Assembly: GCF_001949145.1 (NCBI RefSeq) | Contig: NW_019091381.1 | Coordinates: 1,311,291-1,326,959, forward strand | Length of the DNA stretch: 15,669 bases | Reading direction: 5' to 3' | DNA from: Acanthaster planci | Taxonomy: Eukaryota > Echinodermata > Asteroidea > Valvatida > Acanthasteridae | Shown here: one piece after another, positions 1 through 9,048 of the stretch | How positions within the stretch are numbered: the first letter of the stretch is position 1 | Layout: the number at the start of each line of letters is the position of its first letter | Position numbers and translations under genes: made by a program | The notes under the pieces: generated by a model | Told to the model about the DNA's origin: nothing | Seen by the model: only the letters and a program-made list of their open reading frames with translations | Database searches by the model: none

Positions 1-247
1 GTTTTAAAGGAGCAGTCGTGAAGAGACGGCATATGTTGGAACCTGCGGGTATTTGCCATGTTTCATTTCACTTTGCTACGCTCGAGTTACGTTTTTATAG
101 AAATTACTTTGTAATGTCTCATATCGATATCTTTTGGATTGTTCCTGGAAAATGTCCTATTTTATGGTTAAAGCTGATTGCATCAAGCCAACAGATCTTC
201 GGGTTCTCTCTTGGGGAAAAAGAGACAACACTCCAATTTCTGTTAAT

Positions 248-253
248 TTTAAT
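248..253 (-). terminator. Possible poly(A) signal of ILP copy A
   Basis: ATTAAA, the common variant hexamer, about 155 bases after the stop and followed by a GT-rich stretch (gtgttgtct). The corresponding place in copy B is interrupted by the 2.7 kb insertion, so copy B must use another signal. Confidence 0.25.
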
Positions 254-406
254 AATTTCTGATAATAAATGAAGGCGACAGAAAGTACCGTAACCAGGAC
301 AAAATGGAAATAAAGTACATGGTGCTCAGTAAACATTCGACGTCATTGAAGATTATAGACGGGGCTGGAGGCCTGATAAGGCCAGCCCGTTTCCACGCCG
401 TAATCT

Positions 407-522
407 CTAGCAATACTCCAAAACCTCCTCCCAGTAACATCCCTCATGGCAACATTCCTCGGAGATCTGCTTGGAATTTTGCTGCCTCAGGAAAAAGTTG
501 GCATCGGCCTCATCTAGGAACT
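407..522 (-). CDS. ILP copy A exon 4: C-peptide end and insulin A chain
   Basis: Starts after cattcatttcag in phase 1 and ends at TAG 409-407. It encodes the C-peptide end FLDEADANFFL, a linker RQQNSKQ where copy B has RRHKR, and an A chain with CC-x3-C-x8-C ending EYC-stop. The A-chain part is identical to copy B except one V/I change. A G/C-rich inverted repeat (GGGCTGG/CCAGCCC, about 362-388) follows in the 3'UTR and is kept in copy B. Confidence 0.87.
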
Positions 523-3500
523 CTGAAATGAATGCAATAAATGCGTTCAGTCTTTCATGGTAATCTTTGGCTGGTCAATGGCCGGCCGTATTGCTGTTTG
601 CTGACAGATTAATTGAATTGAATTTCATCCACACGATGATATTGCATACGGCTATAACATGTATTGTACAAAAAGGAATCCAGAGCCAGATTTTCAGGGG
701 GGGGGGTTCGGAAGGGAGAGAGACAACAACAAACTCTTTGTGGTACCTTTTATTATCGCTCTGAGGGGTGAAGCTGTAAAACTTTGGGACTTTTTGCAGC
801 GTTAGGGAAAGGTGTGCAAGTGAATTGTCCGCAATATCTCCATTCTTTATCATATTAAAAAAAAATACAATGGGGAGGGATGGAATGGGAGGAGTCATAG
901 CTCCCGGATCTGCAGGAGAGTATCTCACACTCTTTACCTGGATTGTTTTCTTCTTGTACATCATCTCTTGTGTCTGAATGTGGTCTTCCAGTATGAGTGC
1001 AGACGTTTTTCAAAGTGTTCGTTACATTTCCCTGGCACACCCACAATTTAGGTCCATTATCGGCTCTATAACGTAGGGACAAAATGAACAAAGAGCCACA
1101 TAAAAAAATTGTTAATTCATCTGTTTTGCTTTCGTGTTTTGTTTTGTTTTTGTGGGCTCTCTGTTTTTTGAGTTACACATTTATGTCCGTCCGTTTGTTG
1201 GTTTATTTGTTTTGTTTTGTCGTGTTTTGTTTGAAACACTGCCTCTTTCAGAGGAAAATTATGTTCATATTCTCATCCAATACGCACGTTAAAAAGGACA
1301 CAGACCTGCTATATAAAATTTATGTCCCTCCAAAATGGTACAACTACCGCTTGTGTCTACCGCTGATGTCTGCGCTTTTATTTTAAGCGCTCTACCCCTT
1401 CCTTAATAAACACAAGCCCTGAAAATTGGGTTTCTGTAGTTTATTTTGGGTTTCTGTAGTTATTTGCCTAACAACTGTAAGTACGTAACTGATTAACAAA
1501 ATGTATAGATGTAATTTAATTTCGAATGGGAATCTGGGTAGTATGAAAACGTGTTGCGAACTAGATCATAATTTTATCATCGATTGCACTCTCAGAAAAA
1601 AAAAGAATACACAGATGTCTTCGTTAATTTGTTCTAACCAAATTTTATATATTTGTATATTTAAGGTATTTGTATTATGTTTTACTTCAGATTTTTTTTA
1701 AATTAAAATCTTCCCAAAAAAGGATGATATGAATTATTTTACGACATTTGAAGAAAGCATCACCATTACTTAAAATGTTTTAACAGAATATACATTGCAT
1801 AGGGTGTCGTTCTTCATAGGATTATTTTGTACTGAGCGCGTTGCACGTAGAGCACTACCCCCACCGATAAAGATAAATCACCAATACGGTGAGGACAAAC
1901 GGTGTTACTTCCAATAGCCAACAGCAGTTAGCAGAGATTAATTAACCCTGACCCTCCTGAATCCTTCACCTGTTGGAGGATTGAGGAGGATTCTACGAGG
2001 ATCCTACTTCCAGCCATGGGTGTAAATCCCAGGCTATGGGGTATATACCCGCCCCCTACTTTTTGAGGGTGGAGGATGGGCTACTGAATCAACCCCCCCC
2101 CCCGTCCCAAACACTTTTTTTGTGACGAGCAACAAAAATTAAAGCAGATTGTGAAGAATTTTTAGGATTTCCAAACAACAACATTGTTTGCAATATCGCT
2201 AAAAAGGAAAAACAATTTTATAAAGCAACAAATATGCAATTGTGCTGTAAGATTCTACATGAATTTGATACACATTACAGATGCACATCTTTGTCTTGAA
2301 CGTCGCCCTCTATAGTGTATTTGGTTTAGCCCCCCCCCCTCCCACCGCTTTCCAAATTTCAATTGCCAGGCAAGTCATTCCCCCCCCCCTATTTCCAGCA
2401 CAGGTTTACGACACTGCCTCCAGCAGGGAGTAAGCAACCTGCTGTCTGCATTGTTGATTGTTGGAAATGGGCAACAATTACCAGTATAAATTTCATGGTT
2501 TAGCCCTTGAAAATTCTGAAATAACGAAAAGGGAACAGACTTACACGGAAAAGTCGCCCTTGGCTTCGATGTCGCTATCTATCGCCGTAGATTCTGACAG
2601 CTTGGGACCGTCTGATTTGGAAGAAACAAACATGGGAAATTGTCACTGTCCGCACAAAAATGACTCATAAATACATTTGATGCAAGACATTGGAAGGAGA
2701 CAAACCCCAAAAAAAAATCGTTGTTGTTTTTCTGTAGTAAAAGGACTTGCTCCAACTGCTTCAATTCGATTCCATTCGGGGAGTCGGGTTGGTGATAAAG
2801 TAGTTCTTTCCTTGTGCCTTTCACTCCCGGTCCATATGTAGATTAGGTTTTCAGTCCCTACCTGATTCCGTAGGTTTTTACCCAGAAATTTTTCTCTGGG
2901 GTTTTCTTCCCACCTCTAAAACTGTAACTGCTCCTTCTTGTCCCCTCTCTACAGATGTGGATGGACGTGGGTCATTTGGCGGCTGTCTGAGGCGCACTCA
3001 TATGCCATTCACACTCGACCATATTGAATGCCTTCATTGCACAGCGCATTTGAACATCTGTATGAAATTCGCGCCTTATAAATCAATGAAATGACAACTG
3101 AATTTCCAACCGTTTCATTCTTGTCTGAAGGCCTACATTATCTGGCAGGGCCTCAAGTCTAAGAAGACATTTGTTGCCTTTGAGGTATAGTATCATTACG
3201 TAAAATGGGCAAACTAAGGTAGTAGTAGAGAATGGCCGATCCTGGACCAATCTTTAAAAATTGAAAACACCTCTGCAGCCCTCTCTCTCACTCTCTCTTT
3301 GAAAAAATTAAAAAGTCTGAAATTCTAAAAATTGACGACAAATCATCCTAACCCGTGGATCTCATATTTGCGAGCCATTATTTGAATATACAAAGCTGGG
3401 GAGCCACACACACCGCTTGGTTACTCATCCAAGAATTGACCGACGCGGGCGAAGACGTGATGGCCCGAGCTAAAAAAGACTCGTAACGTCAGATTAGAAT

Positions 3501-6500
3501 ATAGACATAATCCTTATAGGTATTATTCGTGGGGGAAAAAATCATTTTTATTGGAATACATGGAACGACATGACGTTTCTTTACCTGCGCCGTGGAGGCC
3601 TGAACGATATGCGCGCAAGGAATACATAGTTACATGCAATTAAAGAGCATTGAAAACAATTTAAATATCTGGATCGCAAATCATTGTCAACAGTTACTCC
3701 AAGCACGGACCATTAACCCAGGGATGTGCAACCGCCAGCGGCCCCAGTGCAAATCCATGTGCGACCTTGGTTCCATGCGTGTTACGGACTGTTATTACCC
3801 CTGCAGACGCTCTCGACTTTCTCGGAAAAAAAACTCGCGACCACGTGACGTTATGACACGCGTTGCCGTATGTACAGTGCAGTCGTGGTTATGCCGAGAC
3901 GACGCGCCGATGCGGTGCTTAAATCTATTCGTTTCGACGAACACATCCCCTTAGAAGTCTGTAAAGAATTCCTGAGATTCCGATCAAACAATGACCAATA
4001 CAAATGCGGGGGGGGGGGTTCGAGTCCCACACGAGTAAGCTTGTGAGGTTTTTTCGCAAGCTCTCGGACAAGCGCTGAGTATACAGTGCTTATAAATATA
4101 CGTTGGGTAAGGGCAAACCCGCTGTATATAATTAATATCTCCCCAACGCAAAAATACATCTTGGATGAAAAGTTACATCGATGAAAACACGGAGTTGCGC
4201 AAACTGGCCAACTCTAACTTTGAGAAAGATTTTTTTATATAATTGATGAACAACTCGGTGTTTGGGAAAACGATGGAAAAAGTGAGAGATCGAAGCGACG
4301 GGCATCTATTGCGAGACGAAGATACAAAACGTTTTAAACGTCTGTCTCGTCAACCAAATTACAAATAACTACGGTGTGTCCCGAGTGCAATCTATCGTTT
4401 GTCATAATGTACCAAATAAACACTACGCTGGACAAGCAGATTTATTGCGGCGGAGGCCCTATGCGTCTTAGATTTATTCAGAACGTTGATAAACAAAATA
4501 AAGTTAATGTATACAGACACTGATTCTTTGTTGGTACATATTCATGACCCATATACAAACTGGAAAAAAGGACCAGTTTGACTTGAGCAATTACCCGACG
4601 GCTCATCCAATTTACGATGCTAAAAATAAAAAGGTCATCGGTAAGATGAAAGACGAATTTGGCGGCAAACTCGTGTCGGGAGCGGTGTGCTTACGCTCCA
4701 ACATGTATTCTATTTTGTCAGAAGATCAAAAGTTGAAAAAAGCCCAAGGTGTAACCGTGACCAAAAAAACAACTGTCACACGAGAATTATAAAAATTGCT
4801 TGTTTCAACAGTGTCAAAACTTTTTTAATCAAAGCTTATTTAGATCCGTCAAACAGTCAAACATCAACTGTACGCCGTGACGCAAAACGAATTGAGCCTG
4901 TCTCCTTCAGACACAAAACGTTATATTTTCCCAAAAGGCACCGACACGCTGCCGTCTTCGATGGTGCGAGAGACGTATTCCTCGATCGTGTTTAACTTAG
5001 CGTCTGCCAGTACTTTGATTTGATCGTATGTCTTGGTTTTTGTCATCAAACGCTTAGAGAAGTATTTCAACAAGGCATAACAGGCAGACGTGCCCATGCT
5101 TGCCTCTTCCAACACGAGACCGATCGGAGGACTAATAACTTCCATTAAGACGGGGATGGCCACCGCTGCTCCCAGTAGTTCGACCCCGTGTTCCACGTAT
5201 CGTATAGCACATGTCCATCTCTTTAGCTCTTTGTAAGAGGTCTCTTTCGCGTTATGTTCTTGTAAAATTTGCGCTTTGATGTCTTCGATCTTTTGGAGTC
5301 TGCAGACTTTGGTTTCTGCCGCTTCGTTTTCTAGAGGAGGATAAAGGTTCGTTGTCATAGTCTTTTCTTTTAAAGTATACGTTTTATAATTTAGACTGAC
5401 AAAAATGTTTAGTTCAATGATCATCTCAGCGTTTTGATTTTCAAGAGTTCTCCTCGCTCGTTTTGACAAAAAAGTTCAAGCCGTCGATGTTTCAGCTTTT
5501 TAGCTTATTAGGTGATTCGAAATCGCTGCGGAATTGTTGATTGGTAGACACCGCTTGTAACAAATCTAAAGACTGTCCTTAATAAAAGTTGACGTCTTTG
5601 TTCACTGGCAACAATATATAAACGCGAGTCTGTCTAATTTTAAGTCGTAACCGGCTTTAAAGTGTCGCTCCAGTGTTTTTCCAAGACTTAAAAGAGGTCC
5701 TTGAGTTTGGCCGACGTTTGGTCTGCGCGACGAGCGACCGGGTTACTTGACCTCTCGAGATCTTGCCTCGTAAAATTTGGTTTAATTTGTTTTCTATGCA
5801 GCCCACTTGATCTTCTGTCAATTGGATGTCTAATTGTTTGAGCACTTGGTCTGTTTTAGATTTTGGTTTTTCATAAACAAAACGCAGATTGTATGACAGA
5901 CTTTTTAGTCGCGTGCGTACCGATGTATTTGCAAGCCGCAAAACATCCATCGTAGGTTGTTGGAGTTGATAGCATATTTGACGTCCAACGATATTTTGAG
6001 GATTTTTTTCTTTGACACCAAATTTATCGACTGGATTTACGCCGTCGTCTTTATTGTCGTGTTATAAGAAATGGGTGAATAACGTTGCGTTACCGTTTCG
6101 CTCTCTTCGAGTATAGGTTTTGCTATCACGAGTTTGTCCGGGTCAAAGGGGCCATAGACAACCTTTGGACCTTTGCTGTCGGCGTCGAGACGTTCGTGAT
6201 CATTTAAGGCCGTCTTTCGTCTCTCTCACAAAGCAGATGCGATGTCTGTCGTTGGACAACTTTTTCAGCTCGAGTCATCACGTCTTAGTCCGCGCCGGTT
6301 GATTCTTGAATGAGTAACCAAGCGTTGTGGGTGGCCACCTCTTTGCATATTCAAATTGGCTCGCAAAAATGAGATCCATGGATTTGGTTGGGTGGTCGTG
6401 AATTTTTAGAATTTCAGAATTTTTTAGTTTTTCAAAGAGAGAGTGAGAGGGAATGTTGGAGATATTTTATTTGTGCTTTGGACAGTGAGATTTAAAACTA

Positions 6501-6687
6501 ATGGAGTCGACAAAAGAAAAAAAATTGAACGAAGTTGATAATCGATCGCAGCTGCCGCAATAGAGCTATTATTTGGTGATAAAGAGTTTAGTGTCAAAGC
6601 CAAAGTAAACGGATTCAGAAAAAACTAACCTCCAAAGATTGCTGCGACAAAAGCCCCGAGTAAGAGCAGTAGGATGAAGCGATTCAT
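407..6687 (-). CDS. Insulin-like peptide precursor, copy A (4 exons, complete)
   Basis: Secreted insulin/relaxin-superfamily peptide, assembled from exons 6687-6630, 2611-2545, 1065-938 and 522-407. Every junction has GT donor and AG acceptor, and phases 1, 2 and 1 agree; the last, phase-1 intron in the C peptide is the position known to be conserved in insulin genes. The 122-residue product has a signal peptide (about 1-19), an acidic pro-segment (20-43), a B chain with C52 and C64 (C-x11-C, preceded by LWV), a C peptide, and an A chain with C108, C109, C113 and C122 (CCHEGC, then x8, then C). These are the only six cysteines, and the last is the final residue. V56, L60 and V63 occupy the places of insulin B11, B15 and B18. 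There is no dibasic site between the chains, so it may stay single-chain like IGF. Intron 1 holds a 3.2 kb Polinton. Family assignment is strong; receptor and exact homologue are unknown. Confidence 0.85.
938..1065 (-). CDS. ILP copy A exon 3: insulin B chain and start of C peptide
   Basis: Holds the B-chain pair of cysteines as WVCQGNVTNTLKNVC (C-x11-C) with hydrophobics spaced as in the insulin B helix. It then runs into a polar C-peptide start (DDVQEENNP). The donor is CCAG|GTAAAG, phase 1. The acceptor is ttatag with a second AG directly after it. The first AG fits splicing from exon 2; the second would fit direct splicing from exon 1, skipping exon 2. No dibasic pair follows the B chain (RPHSDTRDD), unlike copy B. 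Confidence 0.82.
1123..1240. repeat. T/G-rich low-complexity tract (TTTTG-type)
   Basis: Imperfect repeats of ttttg with interspersed tc, in ILP copy A intron 2 just upstream of the B-chain exon on the minus strand. The matching tract in copy B is 13366-13504. Open frames through it are compositional artefacts. Confidence 0.7.
1885..2390. repeat. 506-base block present only in duplication copy A
   Basis: Absent from copy B, where the flanks join at about 14195 (caccatttcc). It contains three C tracts (2093-2103, 2330-2339, 2380-2389) and no open frame or terminal inverted repeat that I recognise. It could be an insertion in copy A or a deletion from copy B. It lies in ILP intron 2. Confidence 0.6.
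2545..2611 (-). CDS. ILP copy A exon 2: acidic pro-segment
   Basis: A 67-base exon between a pyrimidine-rich acceptor (ending caaatcag) and a perfect GTAAGT donor. It enters in phase 1, matching exon 1, and leaves in phase 2, matching the first of two adjacent AGs at exon 3. It encodes a short polar, acidic stretch ending EAKGDFS. Relative to copy B it lacks exactly seven codons (21 bases), so the frame is kept, which supports real coding. It would lie between signal peptide and B chain, and need not remain in the mature hormone. Confidence 0.6.
2731..3061. repeat. 331-base near-identical block in ILP intron 1, copy A
   Basis: Matches 14558-14888 with no length difference and a single mismatch that I can find (A at about 2846, G in copy B), far closer than the rest of the duplication. 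It contains a good plus-strand acceptor (cccctctctacag, ending about 2955) followed by an open frame to a stop near 3094, and on the minus strand an open frame of about 60 codons. It may be a gene-conversion tract or a constrained regulatory or exonic element. Confidence 0.7.
3271..3480. repeat. Polinton left terminal inverted repeat
   Basis: Reverse-complement match to 6261-6462 with small indels, from the CT-rich outer end (ctctctctcactctctcttt) through the block cgcttggttactcat to gagctaaaaaag. The inner edge contains an ATG at 3460. Confidence 0.85.
3460..3486 (+). pseudogene. Start of left-end Polinton gene, truncated
   Basis: ATG at the inner edge of the left inverted repeat opens MARAKKDS then stops. 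The right-end gene begins with a related sequence (MTRAEK), so this is a duplicated gene start whose body is deleted. From here to about 4007 I see only scattered short open stretches (for example 3885-4010) that match nothing I can name. Confidence 0.4.
4008..4150 (+). mobile_element. tRNA-derived SINE-like fragment inside the Polinton
   Basis: GGTTCGAGTCC at 4017-4027 is an essentially perfect RNA polymerase III B box. It is followed by a short inverted repeat (agcttg/caagct) and a tail with aagcgctgagtatac and tgcttataaata. Box A is absent and an 11-G tract sits directly before the B box, so the 5' end is missing or truncated. It ends where the polymerase remnant begins. The family is not identified. 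Confidence 0.45.
4159..4955 (+). pseudogene. Polinton family-B DNA polymerase, C-terminal remnant
   Basis: Remnant of the protein-primed DNA polymerase B that copies Polintons. Visible landmarks: the segment with FEKD and LMNNSVFGKTME (about 4213-4278), palm motif C as YTDTDS (4510-4527), KDEFGG followed by LRSNMYS (about 4651-4713), and the C-terminal SPSDTKRYIF region (about 4903-4930). It is broken by an in-frame TAA at 4240, another at 4366, a frameshift between 4530 and 4575, a stop at 4790-4792 and a further frame change. The N-terminal exonuclease part and motifs before the FEKD segment are missing. The final residues of the family are also missing at a junction with the minus-strand accessory gene. 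Non-functional. Confidence 0.8.
4921..5358 (-). CDS. Polinton hydrophobic accessory protein, 3'-truncated
   Basis: Open frame of 145 codons from the ATG at 5358 (an upstream in-frame ATG at 5469 would add 37 residues, but MTTNLYPPLENEA is the expected kind of start). Layout: N-terminal polar region with predicted helix (LQKIEDIKAQILQE), a hydrophobic central hairpin-like region (about residues 65-105, GAAVAIPVLMEVI through the IGLVLEE part), then a basic segment and KLNTIEEYVSRTIEDG. This architecture resembles a small membrane-associated protein that I associate with Polintons and adintovirus-like elements of marine invertebrates; its function is unknown. The family usually continues some 20-30 residues, while here it ends in six codons (VPFGKI) drawn from the opposite strand of the polymerase gene. 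It is the only unbroken frame in the element. Confidence 0.55.
   Translation of the reverse strand: MTTNLYPPLENEAAETKVCRLQKIEDIKAQILQEHNAKETSYKELKRWTCAIRYVEHGVELLGAAVAIPVLMEVISPPIGLVLEEASMGTSACYALLKYFSKRLMTKTKTYDQIKVLADAKLNTIEEYVSRTIEDGSVSVPFGKI
5657..6278 (-). pseudogene. Polinton right-end gene of unknown function, broken
   Basis: Starts at the ATG in the right inverted repeat (MTRAEK) and can be followed in three frames: to a stop near 6205, then a segment with YGPFDPDKLVIAKPI (about 6110-6160), then from just inside a TAA at 6064-6062 a frame with NPVDKFGVKEKNPQ continuing through 5950 to a stop at 5657-5659. The last part is polar and charged with predicted helices (LTEDQVGCIENKLNQIL). 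At least two frameshifts. I recognise it as Polinton-type cargo by position only and cannot assign a function. Between 5470 and 5656 I see no gene. Confidence 0.45.
6261..6462. repeat. Polinton right terminal inverted repeat
   Basis: Mirror of 3271-3480. Outer part is caaagagagagtgagaggg. The inner part includes the ATG of the minus-strand end gene at 6278-6276, so the first codons of that gene belong to the repeat. Confidence 0.85.
6630..6687 (-). CDS. ILP copy A exon 1: signal peptide
   Basis: Encodes MNRF, then a hydrophobic run ILLLLLGAFVAAIFG, a typical secretory signal. The ATG at 6687-6685 has A at -3, and no ATG lies between the presumed transcription start and it. The exon ends one base into a codon at a GTTAGT donor (phase 1), which matches the acceptor phase of exon 2. 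It lies just outside the Polinton's right inverted repeat, so the element separates it from the other exons. No second copy occurs in the window. Confidence 0.72.
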
Positions 6688-6810
6688 GCTGATGGCTTCG
6701 TTTGGGACGTATCTACCTCTGTAAGACTGTTTGCCTCGTGAAAGCGTTTCCACTTGCCGACAGTGAGGGATTTCAATGTCGAATAGCCAAAAGCGAAATC
6801 GCACTGCGCG

Positions 6811-6816
6811 TTTATA
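6811..6816 (-). promoter_or_regulatory. TATA box of ILP copy A
   Basis: TATAAA on the minus strand, about 125 bases upstream of the exon 1 ATG. A start site about 30 bases downstream would give a 5'UTR of roughly 95 bases with no upstream ATG. Position and ATG context support it; no other promoter element was identified. Confidence 0.45.
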
Positions 6817-8028
6817 AGTCATTTCTGACCTGTAGCTGGGATTATGGAAAACATGATTGTTTTTGAGATGATCATTATTGGATTGGGTACAGTTATTTGT
6901 GAAAACGTTGTTGATAACACAAATGCCAGCATGTTTTCCAGTCGAAATTACCCGCCAACTGTTAATTAAAAAAACGACGAAGTTGTAATTGGGTTTTTTG
7001 GTTCATCATCGAATTCCAAATTTCAGATAAGAAATGTGCTTGGGGTTTTCAATAGCATGTGGTTAGGCTTATAAATGCAGTCAGGGAACTAAATTGCAGG
7101 CAATTGAACTGAATAACTTTATTTCACGCTGAGCTTTTCTTAATTTTATACGAAATTAAAACGTGGGCGGTACTCAGGGATTTGCTGGAAAACAAATACA
7201 CATTTTGTTCAATAGTGCGTGGATTCATTTCTGTCATGTTCTATATCTCAACGTTGATTTGTTTCAGTTCATAGAAAAGTTTCATGCCAAACTTGGCTTA
7301 CATCATCTTGAACTAAATTTTGTGCCCTGTGAAGTATTGCCAAAGCGATTGTGTGGGTGCAACAACCGAAAAACGGACTTCTACGAATTGTGCAGAATAC
7401 AGAACTGTGCATGCATATCTGTGACTTTCTTATGTAAACTTACAAATGGGTGGCAACTATGACAACCAAGCTTCTTCTTAATCATCAGCTCTTTTATGGT
7501 TAAAATTTACATTTTTTGCCATTAGTTCTTATATTTTTTATGAATGAGCACATTCAGAACGAAGGTTCGCCCGGCCTAAGGGATAAAAAAATGTGCCAGT
7601 ATAGCCTACTATTAATCCTGTGCATCGAGGCCAAGAGCGGATCACGAATCAAATTGTCGGTGGATGGGTGGGGGAAAACTTGTTTTGGAGGGGGGAGAAA
7701 TAAAATAACCCCCCCCCCAAAAAAAATTGCCTTTATCTCCTTATTTTTAAAACATCTTTAAGAGAACTGTTTGTAGGGGACATGGCCCTGTTCACCCTGC
7801 CCCCGATCCATCCTCGGAGACCCTAATCTTCAACTGAAGTTAGTAGTCCTTGTTTCACTGTGTCAAAATCGATTAGCTCAGTTCATCGCACGAGGGCGCT
7901 GTTGAAGACTAACTTGGACCCGAAAACGTCCTTCATTCAGGATCACACTGTGCTGGTAATGGGTCATTATTTTTGGCGTTTCCGGTAGATCAGCCCTTGA
8001 ACCAGGGTCAATTCTCGTGTTATGTGGA

Positions 8029-8398
8029 GCTATATATGCAATCACACATATGAAGCCAAACCACGGTTCACAACCATGCACAATGCATGACATCTAGATT
8101 CTCAACCAACCATAAAAACTTCACGTGTGAAATTAGGCTCCAATAGGATTCGGGCTTTATTTTCCTTAAAAAAAACCTCCCTGCCCGCAATTCCAACCCG
8201 TGCTTCGAGCCCACGCCCCTTGCATCACAAATCATTATGCCGTAACCGCCTGACTACCGCAATTCACACAAATTGGTGGTGTTTTTACTGTTGATATAAC
8301 GATGAACGGCTGCAACGTAAGTCTAATACACATTGGGCATGCGCAATACAAACACAACCATCGCGGTTTGGCTTCATACGTATGGTTGTATATATATC
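8029..8398. mobile_element. Imperfect inverted-repeat element (MITE-like)
   Basis: Arms 8029-8065 and 8362-8398 are reverse complements over about 37 bases with roughly 8 mismatches, centred on tatgaagccaaacc. The 296-base interior holds the SINE-like head. No transposase and no clear target duplication. It could be a small non-autonomous DNA transposon or two opposed copies of one short repeat. Confidence 0.4.
8163..8262 (-). mobile_element. tRNA-derived SINE-like head
   Basis: On the minus strand, TAGTCAGGCGG (8256-8246) resembles an RNA polymerase III A box and GGCTCGAAGCA (8211-8201) a B box, 34 bases apart, within the tRNA range. A run of T follows. It does not fold as a complete tRNA, so a SINE or tRNA pseudogene is more likely than a working tRNA. 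Confidence 0.45.
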
Positions 8399-9048
8399 TC
8401 GTTATGTGCCACTTATTGTGCCCTGTTCTAGGACTGTTCACTGTAACCGGTGGGGACAGTCGTGATAGGTATGTAAAAACAAATAATAAATAAATAAAAA
8501 AAATGGGGACACCTCGAAATCTCTCTTCCATCTTTCTTTAAAGCTCGTTATCATGCCAAATAAGTATCCTTAATAGCATTTCATATCTCATTCAAGCAAC
8601 AAATTTTATTCCTGCACCAAAATCTTTAAAACGTTGCCTATCAGAGTGGTATTACATTATGTCAAGGATAGATTTAAACATCTTGACCAGTATGCGAACT
8701 TAAAAAGAGTCCCTACAGATTCAGAATAAATTACCAAGTTTTTAATTTTCAAGTAAAATACAGCAGAAACTCACATCCACCCTCCATAACAATCAAATTT
8801 AAGAATGTCATAATTCAATAAAGAAACACCTATACCAGATTTATTCTAAGAATTTTAACTCGATGTTTCTACTTTAGGGAAGATGCTGCAAAAAAGACGG
8901 CTCGAGTGGCTAAACTAACAACAAGAATAAATAACTGCAAATGCTGATTAGGGGAGGGGCCTGTCAGAGCTACTGTTACTTTAAAAGACAAGAAGGCAGA
9001 CCAGTTCTAGAATTTTTTCATTAAAGCATATTGTTTCTTCTTCTTTAG

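Larger units (their letters stand above)
1..3219. repeat. Segmental duplication, copy A
   Basis: Aligns with 9563-9808 and 12484-15041 in direct orientation. The start is cut by the window edge (base 2 pairs with 9563). Most non-coding parts differ by about 4-5 percent by eye. It ends at about 3219 (gggcaaactaagg), some 50 bases before the Polinton. Copy A has an extra block at about 1885-2390, a 21-base tandem repeat near 1429-1463, and lacks the insertion seen in copy B. Confidence 0.9.
3271..6462. mobile_element. Internally deleted Polinton/Maverick element
   Basis: A 3.2 kb element with terminal inverted repeats of about 200 bases. Inside are a broken protein-primed family-B DNA polymerase C-terminal part on plus, a hydrophobic accessory gene on minus, and a broken end gene on minus. 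Intact Polintons are 15-20 kb with integrase, protease, ATPase and capsid genes; none are seen here, so most of the middle is gone. Stops, frameshifts and a SINE-like insertion show it is old and immobile. It lies in ILP-A intron 1. The outermost bases are too diverged to fix the exact ends or a target-site duplication. Confidence 0.82.
6830..9040. other. Intergenic or intronic stretch without a recognised gene
   Basis: Apart from the inverted-repeat element and SINE-like head near 8029-8398 and a 10-C tract at 7709-7718, I see no gene. A 99-codon frame at 7163-7462 has several cysteines but no start context, splice logic or family match. The stretch begins at the ILP-A promoter. Confidence 0.5.

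Noticed and set aside
575-964. 129-codon minus-strand open frame
   Set aside because: It overlaps the end of the true B-chain exon in another frame and then runs through ILP intron 2, including the poly-G tract; copy B has a stop in the matching frame.
2579-2824. 81-codon minus frame MKGTRKELLYHQPD as an ILP exon
   Set aside because: It runs across the acceptor and the acidic exon in a different frame and shares no phase with the ILP exons.
4008-4110. Complete tRNA gene
   Set aside because: Only a B box is present; no A box, acceptor stem or cloverleaf can be drawn.
7163-7462. 99-codon cysteine-containing frame
   Set aside because: No family match, no suitable splice or promoter context, and cysteine spacing follows no pattern I know.
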